Origin: XYD12-FULL-36-8 sp964391015
GTDB lineage: Bacteria; Bacteroidota; Ignavibacteria; Ignavibacteriales; Ignavibacteriaceae
Reading direction: 5' to 3'
Length of the DNA stretch: 64,000 nt
NCBI GenBank assembly: GCA_964391015.1
Contig: CAYMKU010000020.1
Coordinates: forward strand, 1 to 64,000
In this document: one piece after another, positions 24,806 to 34,513 of the stretch
Position numbering within the stretch: position 1 is the stretch's first letter
Layout of the letters: the number at the start of each line of letters is the position of its first letter
Notes under the pieces: generated by a model
The model's database searches: none
Told to the model about the DNA's origin: nothing
What the model saw: only the letters and a program-made list of their open reading frames with translations
Made by a program: the position numbers and the translations under genes

Positions 24806-27187
24806 ATGAAAAGAATTCTCTCATTAGCGTTACTTATTGTTGCATATTTTAATACTTATGCTGGTGAAGCAAATTTAAAAATTCCGATTTTAAATGACTC
24901 ACAGCAAAACCTCCTGCTTTGGGGGTTTGTAGTCTGTTTTTTAGGAGTGCTATTCGGTCTTTATCAATTTCTGAATGTTAAAAGACTTAAAGCTCACCGA
25001 TCAATGCTTGATATAGCACAGATAATTTTTGAGACCTGTAAAACATACTTAATACAGCAGGGCAAACTCTTAATAATTCTTTTCATTTTCATCGCTGTTT
25101 GTATTTCTTTCTATTTCGGTTACTTGATGAACAGTAAAATTTTTGATGTATTCGTAATCCTTTTATGGACTGTTGTGGGTATTCTCGGCTCATATGGTGT
25201 TGCATGGTTCGGAATAAGAATGAATACTCTCGCGAATAGCAGAATGGCTTTTGCCTCATTAGAAAAAAAACCCATAAAGTTATCGAATATTCCACAAGAT
25301 GCCGGCATTAGCATCGGTGTAATGCTAATTTGTGTAGAACTAATCATGATGTTAATAATCTTATTGTTTATGCCTCGTGAATTTGCCGGAGCTTGTTTTA
25401 TCGGTTTTGCAATTGGTGAATCATTAGGTGCAAGTGCTTTAAGAATAGCTGGTGGTATTTTTACAAAGATTGCAGACATTGGTTCTGATTTAATGAAGAT
25501 CGTATTTAAAATAAAAGAAGATGATCCAAGAAACCCTGGTGTGATTGCAGATTGTACTGGTGATAATGCTGGCGATAGTGTGGGACCTACTGCGGATGGA
25601 TTCGAAACTTACGGAGTAACTGGAGTAGCTTTAATCAGCTTAATTGTTTTAGCTGTTTTTGATGTATCTATTCAGACTGAATTGCTCACATGGATTTTTG
25701 CAATGCGCATTATGATGATTGCTACATCAATTGGATCTTTTTATATCAACCGCTTTATTTCTCATTTAAGATTTTCTGATAAAGACGAAATAGATTTCGA
25801 AACTCCTTTAACCTCTCTTGTTTGGATAACTTCAATCGTTTCAATTATAGTTACATTTGTTCTTAGTGCACTCCTCATCGGCCATCTTCCTAATAATCTT
25901 TGGATCACACTTTCAATTGTAATAAGCTGCGGAACATTAGGTGCCGCGCTAATACCTGAGTTCACTAAAATATTTACAAGCACTAAATCTAAACATGTTG
26001 ATGAAATCATCTCATCATCAAAAGAGGGAGGGGCTTCCTTAACAATTTTATCGGGATTTGTAGCAGGAAATTTCAGTGCTTTCTGGATGGGGCTTGTTTT
26101 TGCAGTCCTTATGTTTATTGCTTATTCAGCAAGTACGTATGGACTGTCGGAGTTGATGATATACCCTTCAATTTTTGCTTTTGGTTTGGTTGCATTTGGA
26201 TTTTTGGGTATGGGACCCGTAACTATTGCTGTCGATAGTTATGGACCAGTAACTGACAATGCACAATCAATATATGAGCTTTCTTTAATTGAAGAACAAA
26301 AGGATATTGCGAAAGAAATTGAGAGAGACTTCGGCTTCAAACCAGATTTTGAAAAAGCAAAATATTACCTCGAGGCCAATGATGGAGCTGGCAACACATT
26401 TAAAGCCACTGCCAAGCCTGTTTTGATAGGTACTGCTGTAGTTGGTGCTACTGCAATGATCTTTTCACTAATACTCGTACTTAAACAAACTTTGGGGATT
26501 GATCCAGCATCTGTCTTAAGTTTGCTTAATCCATACACAAACATAGGTTTTATTTGTGGTGGCGCCGTAATATACTGGTTTACAGGTGCCTCGACGCAGG
26601 CAGTTACAACTGGCGCTTATAGGGCAGTTGAGTACATCAAAAAAAATATTCGACTGGATGATAATGCCAGTAGGAGTGCCTCAATAGAAAAGTCCAAGGA
26701 AGTAGTTAAAATTTGTACTCAATATGCGCAAAAAGGAATGTTTAACATTTTTATTGCAATATTTAGTTTTGCCCTGGCTTTTGCGTTCTTCTCTGCCCCA
26801 TCGTATTCTAATGCTCCAGTTTCTTTCTTTGTAAGTTTTCTAATTTCAATTTCGATTTTTGGTCTATTTCAAGCCGTGTTCATGGCAAATGCTGGCGGTG
26901 CGTGGGATAATGCTAAAAAAGTTGTTGAAGTAGATTTAAAAGAAAAGGGCAGCGAACTCCATGCGGCAACAGTTATTGGTGATACAGTTGGTGATCCATT
27001 TAAGGATACTTCATCTGTCTCATTGAACCCAACAATAAAATTCACTACTCTTTTTGGTTTGTTAGCGATGGAGATCTCTATTTCAGAAGGATTCAGGCAT
27101 AATGCTCCTTATATTGGAATTGTTTTTCTCCTCATCGGATTGACTTTTGCTTGGCGGTCATTCTATAAAATGAGGGCAAAAGAGTAG
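24806..27187 (+). CDS. hppA: Membrane-bound pyrophosphatase (divergent H+-pumping type)
   Basis: This 793-residue polytopic protein hydrolyses PPi and pumps ions across the inner membrane. Catalytic loops are recognisable: AGGIFTKIADIGSDL and DDPRNPGVIADCTGDNAGD (about 225-270), DSYGPVTDNAQ, and the C-terminal AGGAWDNAKK and GDTVGDPFKDTSS. Several normally invariant positions differ: the usual GKVE is replaced by MKIVFK, and the loop that is usually GNTTAAIGKG or GNTTKAVTKG reads GNTFKATAKP. The Lys in that loop is the K+-independence mark. I use the ATG at 24806, ahead of the signal-like first helix; a TTG at 24758 is unsupported by an SD. Confidence 0.93.
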   Translation: MKRILSLALLIVAYFNTYAGEANLKIPILNDSQQNLLLWGFVVCFLGVLFGLYQFLNVKRLKAHRSMLDIAQIIFETCKTYLIQQGKLLIILFIFIAVCISFYFGYLMNSKIFDVFVILLWTVVGILGSYGVAWFGIRMNTLANSRMAFASLEKKPIKLSNIPQDAGISIGVMLICVELIMMLIILLFMPREFAGACFIGFAIGESLGASALRIAGGIFTKIADIGSDLMKIVFKIKEDDPRNPGVIADCTGDNAGDSVGPTADGFETYGVTGVALISLIVLAVFDVSIQTELLTWIFAMRIMMIATSIGSFYINRFISHLRFSDKDEIDFETPLTSLVWITSIVSIIVTFVLSALLIGHLPNNLWITLSIVISCGTLGAALIPEFTKIFTSTKSKHVDEIISSSKEGGASLTILSGFVAGNFSAFWMGLVFAVLMFIAYSASTYGLSELMIYPSIFAFGLVAFGFLGMGPVTIAVDSYGPVTDNAQSIYELSLIEEQKDIAKEIERDFGFKPDFEKAKYYLEANDGAGNTFKATAKPVLIGTAVVGATAMIFSLILVLKQTLGIDPASVLSLLNPYTNIGFICGGAVIYWFTGASTQAVTTGAYRAVEYIKKNIRLDDNASRSASIEKSKEVVKICTQYAQKGMFNIFIAIFSFALAFAFFSAPSYSNAPVSFFVSFLISISIFGLFQAVFMANAGGAWDNAKKVVEVDLKEKGSELHAATVIGDTVGDPFKDTSSVSLNPTIKFTTLFGLLAMEISISEGFRHNAPYIGIVFLLIGLTFAWRSFYKMRAKE

Positions 27188-27191
27188 ATAG

Positions 27192-27209
27192 AGTAAAAGT
27201 TTTTTTACT
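27192..27209. terminator. Weak AT-rich hairpin at the 3' ends of convergent genes
   Basis: AGTAAAA (27192-27198) pairs with TTTTACT (27203-27209) around a 4-base loop, just past the pyrophosphatase stop. Stem is A/T only and the T-run is part of the stem, so this is a weak candidate. Confidence 0.3.
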
Positions 27210-27241
27210 ATTTAATAATAGACGTATGTGGTGATTTACTT

Positions 27242-27898
27242 CTACTGAGCAGAAGTAAAAAACTCTTCGCCATTATCTTTTGTGTGCAGGAAAAGCAAAT
27301 TTGCTCTAACCAATTTTACTAAAGTCCTTGATGCTCGACGTTCTGAGATATTAATATAATTACTTAACTCTTTAACAGAAATTCTTTCATTTTTATCCAA
27401 ATACTCAAATACTGCTTTTTCAGCAGATCCAATAGAATACTTTTTTAAGTTTATTGCCGATGAGCGCGACTTCATTATTCGTATCATCTCTTTACTTGCT
27501 TGGACACATTTATCATTAACTCTTATAGTTACTACAGAATGATTTATATCTAATTCGTCTAGATAATCCTGCAGACGATGTGGCTTATTTTCTGATTCAA
27601 AAACTTTCACCACAACTACTTCTTTACCCTTAACTTCTACATACTCAATATCTATGTCTAAAGGTGGTTCACAATAATTTTTTGCCACGTCAAGTATCAG
27701 TTCAGATTCAGTTTTTTCACTTTCAACACCGATAATTCCTTTATCATCGTCAACTCCAATAATTAAGTAACCTCCTTTTGTATTCGCAAAAGCAATCATC
27801 TCACGAGCAACCTTATCTGCAGTCGAGAATTTCCTCTTAAACTCATACGTGAGGTTCTCACCTTCTTCAATCATATCAAGTAAATCACGCGGTTTCAT
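27242..27898 (-). CDS. AlbA_2 (schlafen-type) domain regulator
   Basis: The 218 residues have an N-terminal AlbA_2 domain (ENLTYEFKRKFSTADKVAREMIAFANTKG and GGYLIIGVDDD, about 14-52), often described as a putative DNA-binding/ATPase-like domain in bacteria. The C-terminal part (about 155-210) is a helix-turn-helix-like segment: VKELSNYINISERRASRTLVKLV. The start overlaps the stop of mtgA by four bases (ATGA). Probably a cytosolic transcriptional regulator; target unknown. Confidence 0.85.
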   Translation of the reverse strand: MKPRDLLDMIEEGENLTYEFKRKFSTADKVAREMIAFANTKGGYLIIGVDDDKGIIGVESEKTESELILDVAKNYCEPPLDIDIEYVEVKGKEVVVVKVFESENKPHRLQDYLDELDINHSVVTIRVNDKCVQASKEMIRIMKSRSSAINLKKYSIGSAEKAVFEYLDKNERISVKELSNYINISERRASRTLVKLVRANLLFLHTKDNGEEFFTSAQ

Positions 27899-28647
27899 TT
27901 TTTCTCATCGGGAAACAATTGAACATCTCCCAATCTTCCTCTGATTATCGAAGAGCGTCTATTTACATAACCAGAATTTGAAGAAGGATTATGTCTTAAA
28001 GGTGATGGAATTACGGCTGCCAAACGCGAACTTTCTATACCTGAAAGTTCCCCAGGATCTTTATCAAAATAAATTTGTGCAGCTTTTTTTATACCAAAGA
28101 TACCATCTCCCCATTCAATGATGTTAAGATAATTAGCTAAAATAGTTTTCTTAGAAAGCTCCTTCTCCATTCTTAAGGTTATAAGAAACTCTTTTCCTTT
28201 TCTAAAAATATTTTTGCTTGTTGACAAAAATAAATTTTTTGATAGTTGCATTGTGATAGTACTTCCACCGCGAGCTGATCTTCCTCTTCTTTTATTCAAA
28301 CGCATAGAAGTATTCAGTTCTTTCCAATCGATACCCTTGTGCGTAAAAAATTTTCCGTCTTCCATTGAAATTACAGCTCTTAACATATTCGAATTTATAT
28401 CATCAATATCAACCCATGACTGCTGTGGATAATACAACATGAAATTTTCCAACGCACGTTGCTCCATCAGTGATGTGATTCTAACTCTGCCATATTGAAG
28501 CCAGGGAATACTTAACGAAGGAATACTGAAATAAGCAATACTCATTAGATAGACAAACAAAAAAAATATTTTCCTTTTAAAAATGGCTGGCTTTAGCTTA
28601 ACAAAATAATCAGCAAGCTCGTTTGCAGGAAATTGTGAGCAAATCAT
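27895..28647 (-). CDS. mtgA: Monofunctional biosynthetic peptidoglycan transglycosylase
   Basis: MtgA polymerises lipid II into glycan strands. The 250 residues have an N-terminal membrane anchor (about 24-45) and a GT51 domain. Motifs are AVISMEDGKFFTHKGIDW (catalytic Glu in motif 1, about 91-108), RGGSTITMQLSKNLFLS (motif 2) and ILANYLNIIEWGDGIFGIKKAAQIYF (motif 3, second Glu). There is no transpeptidase domain. It lies downstream of the SprE/PorW-like lipoprotein gene and is coupled to the AlbA_2 regulator. Confidence 0.94.
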   Translation of the reverse strand: MICSQFPANELADYFVKLKPAIFKRKIFFLFVYLMSIAYFSIPSLSIPWLQYGRVRITSLMEQRALENFMLYYPQQSWVDIDDINSNMLRAVISMEDGKFFTHKGIDWKELNTSMRLNKRRGRSARGGSTITMQLSKNLFLSTSKNIFRKGKEFLITLRMEKELSKKTILANYLNIIEWGDGIFGIKKAAQIYFDKDPGELSGIESSRLAAVIPSPLRHNPSSNSGYVNRRSSIIRGRLGDVQLFPDEKK

Positions 28648-28694
28648 GAACAGTTATTCAAATGAATTCATTTGCAATAGTAAAACAAAAGTTC

Positions 28695-30878
28695 TTATTT
28701 CAACTTTTGCACCTTAGGTTTATCAGATTCATTGCTTTTCGGATTAATAATTGAGTTATCTTCTTCTGATTGTTCTTTTTCCTTGTTGAGACTGCTATCC
28801 TCATTCTGGCTTTTTAATTCTTCATCAATTTGTTGTTCGTCTTTCTTTTCGCCATTAGAGTTTATAGGTTTAGTTAAAGAATCTGCTTCTGTTTTACCTA
28901 ATTTTTCCGACTCAATTTGCTTTAGCGAATCGTCTATTGCTTTCTGCCTTTTCTCCACTTCCTGTTTATAGAATGTAAGTTTCGATTTTACATTTGAAGC
29001 GTAAATAGATTGAGGATATTTCGACTCAATGCTGTCATAAAGTACTGCTGCAGAATCTAAAAGTTTTAGTTCATTTTCTAAAATCCAACCTCCAGCGTAC
29101 AATGCTTTTGGTGCTAAAGGTGATTTGGGGTAATCTAAAAAGATACTGTACAATTTATTAATCGATTCACTGTACTTTTTCTCCTGCAATCTTTTTTCTG
29201 CATCTGAATAAATATCGTCAGCCGGATCATAAGTTAGATTGATTAAAGGTCTTTTAAGCTGCACAGCAGCAGCATTCACAATATTTTCATTCTTGAAGTT
29301 ATTATAAATAAAATCAAACAGGCTGTCAGCTTCTTCTTCTCTTCCGGCAGAAATATAAAGCGTACCCAACGAGTATAAAGCTAATGAATGGTATTTTGAA
29401 TTCGGAAAATTCTCTGTAATGATTCTATAGTAATAAGCAGCGGAGTCCGGTACATTAAGCTCCGTGTAAAATAAATTCGCGAGATCAAATTCGTTTTTAA
29501 CTATTATGCTTTTTACAGAATCAATACTGATCTTCGGTCGAACAGGCGGAAGTTTCGCAGTCGTTTGAACTTGAGTATTTACAGGTGGAATAATACCTTT
29601 ATCATCCCCCTCATTTCTATTCTCCCCAAACTCTACTCTTTGTGATTCTTTCACCTCAGTACTTAATGTATCAGAATAAAATGCAATTGAGTCCTGAATG
29701 AACGCATCAGGATTTTCTAAATATAAAAATTGTTTCTGGGCATCACCAATATTTTTTTGTAATGCCTGATATTTTTTGAAAAGTGAAGCTTTTTCAGAAG
29801 CGGGCTTTAAATACTCTGGAGGTGCAGTTGAAGTTGCCGATTTGGTGTAGTAAATGTTGGCACTATCATAATTCTTATAAGCATATTCATAAATCTCACC
29901 AAGCTTATATTTAGCGATTCCTGAACTTGTGGTTGTTGTGTAAATAGTATCAACTTTTGCAAGCATGTCTACAGCTTCTTCAATTCGATTCAAACTGTAA
30001 AGTGTAATTCCTGTTTCCAGATCAATCTTATGGAAAGAATCTGAATATTTACCTTCACTTCTCATCTCTTCAAGAATTAACAATGCATCTTCACTTTGAT
30101 TAGCTTCGCGCAAAGCAGAAGCTAACTCTAACTTAGAATTTAGTTCTATTTCAAATGAAGGGGAATAGTCAAAAACTTTTTCAAATGCAACAATTGCATT
30201 TTCAACATCATTTGTTTTAAGATAAAGCCGACCTAATTCATAAACCACTTCGGAACTTACCTCGTTATCTTCGGAAATATCTAAAAATTCATTAATTAAG
30301 GAAATGGCAGAGGAATAATTTTCCTGGAGTATCAAGTAAACAATTTCTTCAACATAAGCAGCTTTAATGATCTCATCCTCACCTTCTTCGATGGCTTGTT
30401 CTCTTACTTTCTTCAAAGAAGGTAGAGCATTTTTATAATCTTTTAATCTCATTTGTGTTTTAGCAATCCACAAATCATTTTCAAGAATTAAATCGCTCTC
30501 CGGAAGAGTTACAACAAGCTCTTGAAACTTTCTCAAAGCTTTTTGATAATCCTTTTGGTAATAAAAAGATTTTCCAAGCATTAACAAAGCATCATCAACA
30601 TAACTCGATGGATTATGGAACTGAAGGATTTTAGAACTTTTTTCAATGACGGTGTTTAGCAGCTGGGGTACGTTGCCCGAAATATTCGGCTCTTCAAATT
30701 GAAACAGATTTTTTCGCTGAAGTTTAATAGCATCTTCTGCTTCTTGAAATTTATCTTTTGTATTGTAATAGAGATTAAAATATGTGGTAAAATTTTCCCA
30801 AACACCACACCCTGAAAATAGAAAGGCACAAAAAATTATTAGGACATGACCCTTTAGCGCAGGATATATTTTTAACAT
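28695..30878 (-). CDS. SprE/PorW-like TPR lipoprotein (T9SS-associated)
   Basis: The 727-residue protein has a lipoprotein signal peptide with the lipobox-like FSGCGVW (Cys about 24). The beginning of the mature part, ENFTTYFNLYYNTKDKFQEAE, resembles the start of SprE/PorW, a TPR lipoprotein required for type IX secretion in Bacteroidota. Long TPR regions follow (about 75-370 and 445-640), then a low-complexity Glu/Lys/Ser C-terminus. Two proteins with T9SS sorting tails are encoded in this window, which fits a T9SS role. The assignment is by length, layout and N-terminal pattern. Confidence 0.7.
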   Translation of the reverse strand: MLKIYPALKGHVLIIFCAFLFSGCGVWENFTTYFNLYYNTKDKFQEAEDAIKLQRKNLFQFEEPNISGNVPQLLNTVIEKSSKILQFHNPSSYVDDALLMLGKSFYYQKDYQKALRKFQELVVTLPESDLILENDLWIAKTQMRLKDYKNALPSLKKVREQAIEEGEDEIIKAAYVEEIVYLILQENYSSAISLINEFLDISEDNEVSSEVVYELGRLYLKTNDVENAIVAFEKVFDYSPSFEIELNSKLELASALREANQSEDALLILEEMRSEGKYSDSFHKIDLETGITLYSLNRIEEAVDMLAKVDTIYTTTTSSGIAKYKLGEIYEYAYKNYDSANIYYTKSATSTAPPEYLKPASEKASLFKKYQALQKNIGDAQKQFLYLENPDAFIQDSIAFYSDTLSTEVKESQRVEFGENRNEGDDKGIIPPVNTQVQTTAKLPPVRPKISIDSVKSIIVKNEFDLANLFYTELNVPDSAAYYYRIITENFPNSKYHSLALYSLGTLYISAGREEEADSLFDFIYNNFKNENIVNAAAVQLKRPLINLTYDPADDIYSDAEKRLQEKKYSESINKLYSIFLDYPKSPLAPKALYAGGWILENELKLLDSAAVLYDSIESKYPQSIYASNVKSKLTFYKQEVEKRQKAIDDSLKQIESEKLGKTEADSLTKPINSNGEKKDEQQIDEELKSQNEDSSLNKEKEQSEEDNSIINPKSNESDKPKVQKLK

Positions 30879-30923
30879 ATGAAAAGCTAAATAAGAAAGT
30901 GTAAAATCAAAAGGTAAAATATT

Positions 30924-31262
30924 TTACAACGCTTCCGGACCTGATTCATCGGTTCGAATTCTAATTACATCTTGAATATCTGAGATAAATATCTTTCCAT
31001 CTCCAACCTGACCAGTTTTTGCAGTGCGTAATATCGCATCTACAACTTTATCAACTTTATTTTTATCTACGACTACTTCAATTTTAATTTTTGGTACAAA
31101 TTCAATTCGATATTCACTTCCACGATAAGTTTCAGTATGTCCCTTCTGTCTTCCGTAACCGCGAACTTCAGAAATTGTTAATCCACGGACACCTTCTTCA
31201 ATCAAAGCTTCTTTCACTTCATCAAGCTTGAAAGGGCGAATAATGGCTTCAATTTTTTTCAT
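30924..31262 (-). CDS. glnB: P-II family nitrogen regulatory protein
   Basis: P-II senses ATP/ADP and 2-oxoglutarate and controls nitrogen uptake and assimilation. The 112 residues are the exact family length, with KKIEAIIRPFKLDEVKEAL at the N-terminus, the T-loop YRGSEYRIEF (about 46-55; Tyr of the uridylylation site at 51), and GDGKIFISDIQDVIRIRT (about 85-102). The gene lies 12 bp downstream of secA on the same strand, with an AAGGA SD. No glutamine synthetase or amt gene is nearby. Confidence 0.95.
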   Translation of the reverse strand: MKKIEAIIRPFKLDEVKEALIEEGVRGLTISEVRGYGRQKGHTETYRGSEYRIEFVPKIKIEVVVDKNKVDKVVDAILRTAKTGQVGDGKIFISDIQDVIRIRTDESGPEAL

Positions 31263-31274
31263 AAAATTTTCCTT

Positions 31275-34200
31275 CTATTTACCGTGGCATTGTTTATATT
31301 TTTTTCCACTGCCGCAAGGACATGGATCATTTCTTCCAACTTTTTCTTCTACATGGACTGGCTGCATCTTCCCAATTTGCGGTGCACCGCCTTCGGATGA
31401 TGATTTAGATAATCCAATATTCGTTGTGTTTTGTTTGCTCTCAAGCACTCTGCCTGGTTCACGTCGTTTCCTGTTCTGAACTTCGTCGGGTGCCTGAGGC
31501 CAAAATTTAAAACAAAAGGAAACAACCTCATCACGAATTTGCTGAAGCAGAGTGACAAATAATTTGAACGCCTCACCTTTATATTCTACCAAAGGATCTT
31601 TCTGACCATAAGCCCTCAGCCCAATTCCTTCCTTCAAATCGTCCATTTCGCGAAGATGTTCTTTCCATTTATGGTCAATGACGCTAAGCGTGGCATAACG
31701 TTCTAAACGCGCCATTAGTTCGGAACTAATCATTTCTTCTTTCTTTTTATAAAACTCTTTAGCTGCATCAATTATTTTATTTTTTATTCCTTCCTTACCA
31801 AGTGATTCAAATTGTTCCGGTGGAATTTTTATATCAACTAACAAGTAATGTAAAATATCTTCTCTAAGTTTTTCTGCATCGACATTTTCAAAATATTTCT
31901 CTACTAACTCATGTACAAATTCATCAAGCAAATCAAAGATTTCACCCTTAAGACGATCGCCTTGCAATGCTCTGTTTCTTCGTGTATAGATTACTTCACG
32001 TTGTGAGTTCATCGTATCATCATATTCTAACAATCTTTTCCTTATCGAAAAATTATTCTCTTCAACTTTTTTCTGAGCACGCTCAACAGATTTGGTTATC
32101 ATTGGATGCTGGATTACTTCACCATCTTTAATTCCCATTTTTGTCATTACTGTTGAAATTCTATCGCTGCCGAACAAGCGCATCAAATCATCTTCAAGTG
32201 AAAGAAAAAATTTAGAAACACCGGGATCACCTTGTCTTCCAGATCTTCCGCGCAATTGTCTGTCAATTCTACGAGACTCGTGTCGTTCAGTTCCTAAAAT
32301 ATACAGACCATCTTTTTCTCTAACACCGGCTCCAAGTTTAATATCCGTTCCACGACCAGCCATGTTTGTAGCTATTGTTACCGCGCCCGCTTCACCAGCA
32401 TGGGCAACAATCTCAGCTTCCCGCTGATGCTGCTTTGCATTTAACACATTGTGAGGAATATTTTTTCTTTTTAGCATTCGGCTGATTGTTTCTGAAACTT
32501 CAACTGACGTAGTTCCAACAAGTACAGGCCTTCTCTCTTGTCTTAATTGTTCAATTTGATCAATTACAGCATTATATTTTTCTCTCTTTGTACGATAAAC
32601 AGCATCATCTTGATCATCACGTATCATGGGTTTGTTTGTAGGAATTACAACAACCGGTAGTTTATAGATTTGGAAAAACTCTGCCTCTTCAGTTTCCGCA
32701 GTACCAGTCATGCCGGCAAGCTTGTTGTACATCCTAAAATAATTTTGAAGTGTAATCGTAGCCAGAGTTTGTGTATCTCTTTCAACTTTTACGTTTTCTT
32801 TCGCTTCAATCGCTTGATGAAGTCCGTCAGAATATCTTCTCCCTGGAAGAACACGACCGGTAAATTCATCTACTATTGCAATTTTCCCTTCTTCCGTAAT
32901 CACGTACTCAACATCTTTTTCAAATAATGTATATGCTTTCAGAAGTTGATTCAGAGTATGAATTCTATCACTACTTTCCGAGTATTTCTGGTAAAGTAAG
33001 TCTTTCTTTTTTAACTTTTCTTCAGGAGCCAAATTATGATCATTCTCAAACTTGCTTATCTCTGTTCCAAGATCAGGAAGAATGAAATAATCCTTTTCCA
33101 TTCCTGTTCCTTTTGCAAGTTCTTCCCTTCCCTTTTCAGTCAAATCAATTGTATTATTTTTTTCATCTATCACAAAATAAAGTTCATCATCAATGATATG
33201 CATGTTCTTAGCTTTTTCACGGAGAAATTCTAGCTCAGTATCTTGCACTAACTTTTTGTACGAAGGTTCGCTCAACACCTTTGCAAGTTTACTATGCTTA
33301 GGTAATCCTCTTTGAGCTCGCAAAAGCAATTTCCCTGCTTCAGTAAAGTTCTTATTGTTTTCATCATTTAGAATTGTTTCAGCATCGGAAACAAATTTAG
33401 AAATTAAGTTTGACTGAATTCTGTACAATCTTTCAATCCTTGGTTTCATCTCATTGAATTTATGATCATCAACATCAACTGGACCAGAAATAATGAGTGG
33501 AGTTCTTGCTTCATCAATCAAGACAGAGTCAACTTCATCCACAATCGCATAATTATGTTTACGCTGAACCTGAAATTCTTTGTCAACTGCCATATTATCG
33601 CGAAGGTAATCAAAGCCAAATTCATTATTGGTTCCATAAGTGATGTCATAATTGTATTGAACTCTACGTTGCTCAGGAGTCATGGTATTTAAGATTACGC
33701 CTATAGTCAAATCATGGAATTTGTAAATCTCTCCCATCCACTCGCTATCGCGAAGTGCAAGGTAATCATTAACCGTAACGAGATGAACTCCTCTTCCAGT
33801 AAGTGCGTTAAGGTATAACGGAAGTGATGCAACCAATGTTTTTCCTTCACCAGTTGCCATTTCAGAAATTTTACCTTGATGAAGTACAATACCACCTAAA
33901 AGCTGCACATCGTAGGGAATCATTTCCCATGTGATTTTATTACCAGCAACTGTCCATGATTTACCAACTAAACGCTCACAAGTAGATTTTACAACTGCAA
34001 AAGCTTCCGGCAGTATCTCATTCATTATTTCTTCATATTCATCGTTTAATTGATCTTCTATCTTATCAAGATCGTCATAAGCAATGTTTCTATCAAAATC
34101 TTCATCTGATTGAAGTTTTGTCTTTAAGTCTTCGATCTTCAAACGTGTTTCGGAAGTATGATTCTGAATTTTTTCTTTAAGCTCAACGGTTTTTGCACGT

Positions 34201-34325
34201 AATTCATCGTCATTAAGATTTTTTATCTCTTCATATACCGAATTTATCTCATCAACAATCGGCCACAAGTCTTTGATATCTTTAGTGTGTTTATCACCAA
34301 AAATCTTCTTTAAAAAATTTAACAT
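31275..34325 (-). CDS. secA: Preprotein translocase ATPase SecA
   Basis: SecA drives ATP-dependent export through SecYEG. The 1016 residues are longer than E. coli SecA (901), with an added stretch between about 55-115 and 310-420. The NBD1 Walker A is MATGEGKTLVASLPLYLN (about 158-175), with TVNDYLALRDSEWM, DEVDSVLIDEARTPLII (Walker B and DEAD-like), and helicase motifs around GMTGTAETEEAEF, GTTSVE and ATNMAGRGTDIKLG. The C-terminal SEC-C zinc motif RNDPCPCGSGKKYKQCHG is complete. The start is preceded by GGAG. P-II follows directly. Confidence 0.97.
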   Translation of the reverse strand: MLNFLKKIFGDKHTKDIKDLWPIVDEINSVYEEIKNLNDDELRAKTVELKEKIQNHTSETRLKIEDLKTKLQSDEDFDRNIAYDDLDKIEDQLNDEYEEIMNEILPEAFAVVKSTCERLVGKSWTVAGNKITWEMIPYDVQLLGGIVLHQGKISEMATGEGKTLVASLPLYLNALTGRGVHLVTVNDYLALRDSEWMGEIYKFHDLTIGVILNTMTPEQRRVQYNYDITYGTNNEFGFDYLRDNMAVDKEFQVQRKHNYAIVDEVDSVLIDEARTPLIISGPVDVDDHKFNEMKPRIERLYRIQSNLISKFVSDAETILNDENNKNFTEAGKLLLRAQRGLPKHSKLAKVLSEPSYKKLVQDTELEFLREKAKNMHIIDDELYFVIDEKNNTIDLTEKGREELAKGTGMEKDYFILPDLGTEISKFENDHNLAPEEKLKKKDLLYQKYSESSDRIHTLNQLLKAYTLFEKDVEYVITEEGKIAIVDEFTGRVLPGRRYSDGLHQAIEAKENVKVERDTQTLATITLQNYFRMYNKLAGMTGTAETEEAEFFQIYKLPVVVIPTNKPMIRDDQDDAVYRTKREKYNAVIDQIEQLRQERRPVLVGTTSVEVSETISRMLKRKNIPHNVLNAKQHQREAEIVAHAGEAGAVTIATNMAGRGTDIKLGAGVREKDGLYILGTERHESRRIDRQLRGRSGRQGDPGVSKFFLSLEDDLMRLFGSDRISTVMTKMGIKDGEVIQHPMITKSVERAQKKVEENNFSIRKRLLEYDDTMNSQREVIYTRRNRALQGDRLKGEIFDLLDEFVHELVEKYFENVDAEKLREDILHYLLVDIKIPPEQFESLGKEGIKNKIIDAAKEFYKKKEEMISSELMARLERYATLSVIDHKWKEHLREMDDLKEGIGLRAYGQKDPLVEYKGEAFKLFVTLLQQIRDEVVSFCFKFWPQAPDEVQNRKRREPGRVLESKQNTTNIGLSKSSSEGGAPQIGKMQPVHVEEKVGRNDPCPCGSGKKYKQCHGK

Positions 34326-34513
34326 CTAAATGATTCTCCAATCAAAAAGTAATAATCATACTCAAGTAAAGTAAATTTAGCAGATTTTTCGCCTGCTTTT
34401 ATATAGATAAACAAAGCCAAAATTAACTATTGAGGTTCTGAAATGCAATTTAAGAAGCAATGGATTGACCACGTTTTGGGTGATGCTTAAACCAAATTGA
34501 CTAGTGAAAAGAA

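Noticed and set aside
34441..34492. 15-codon plus-strand frame (ATG at 34443) behind a TTGAGG
   Set aside because: Too short to support, with no family or conserved context; kept only as a note.
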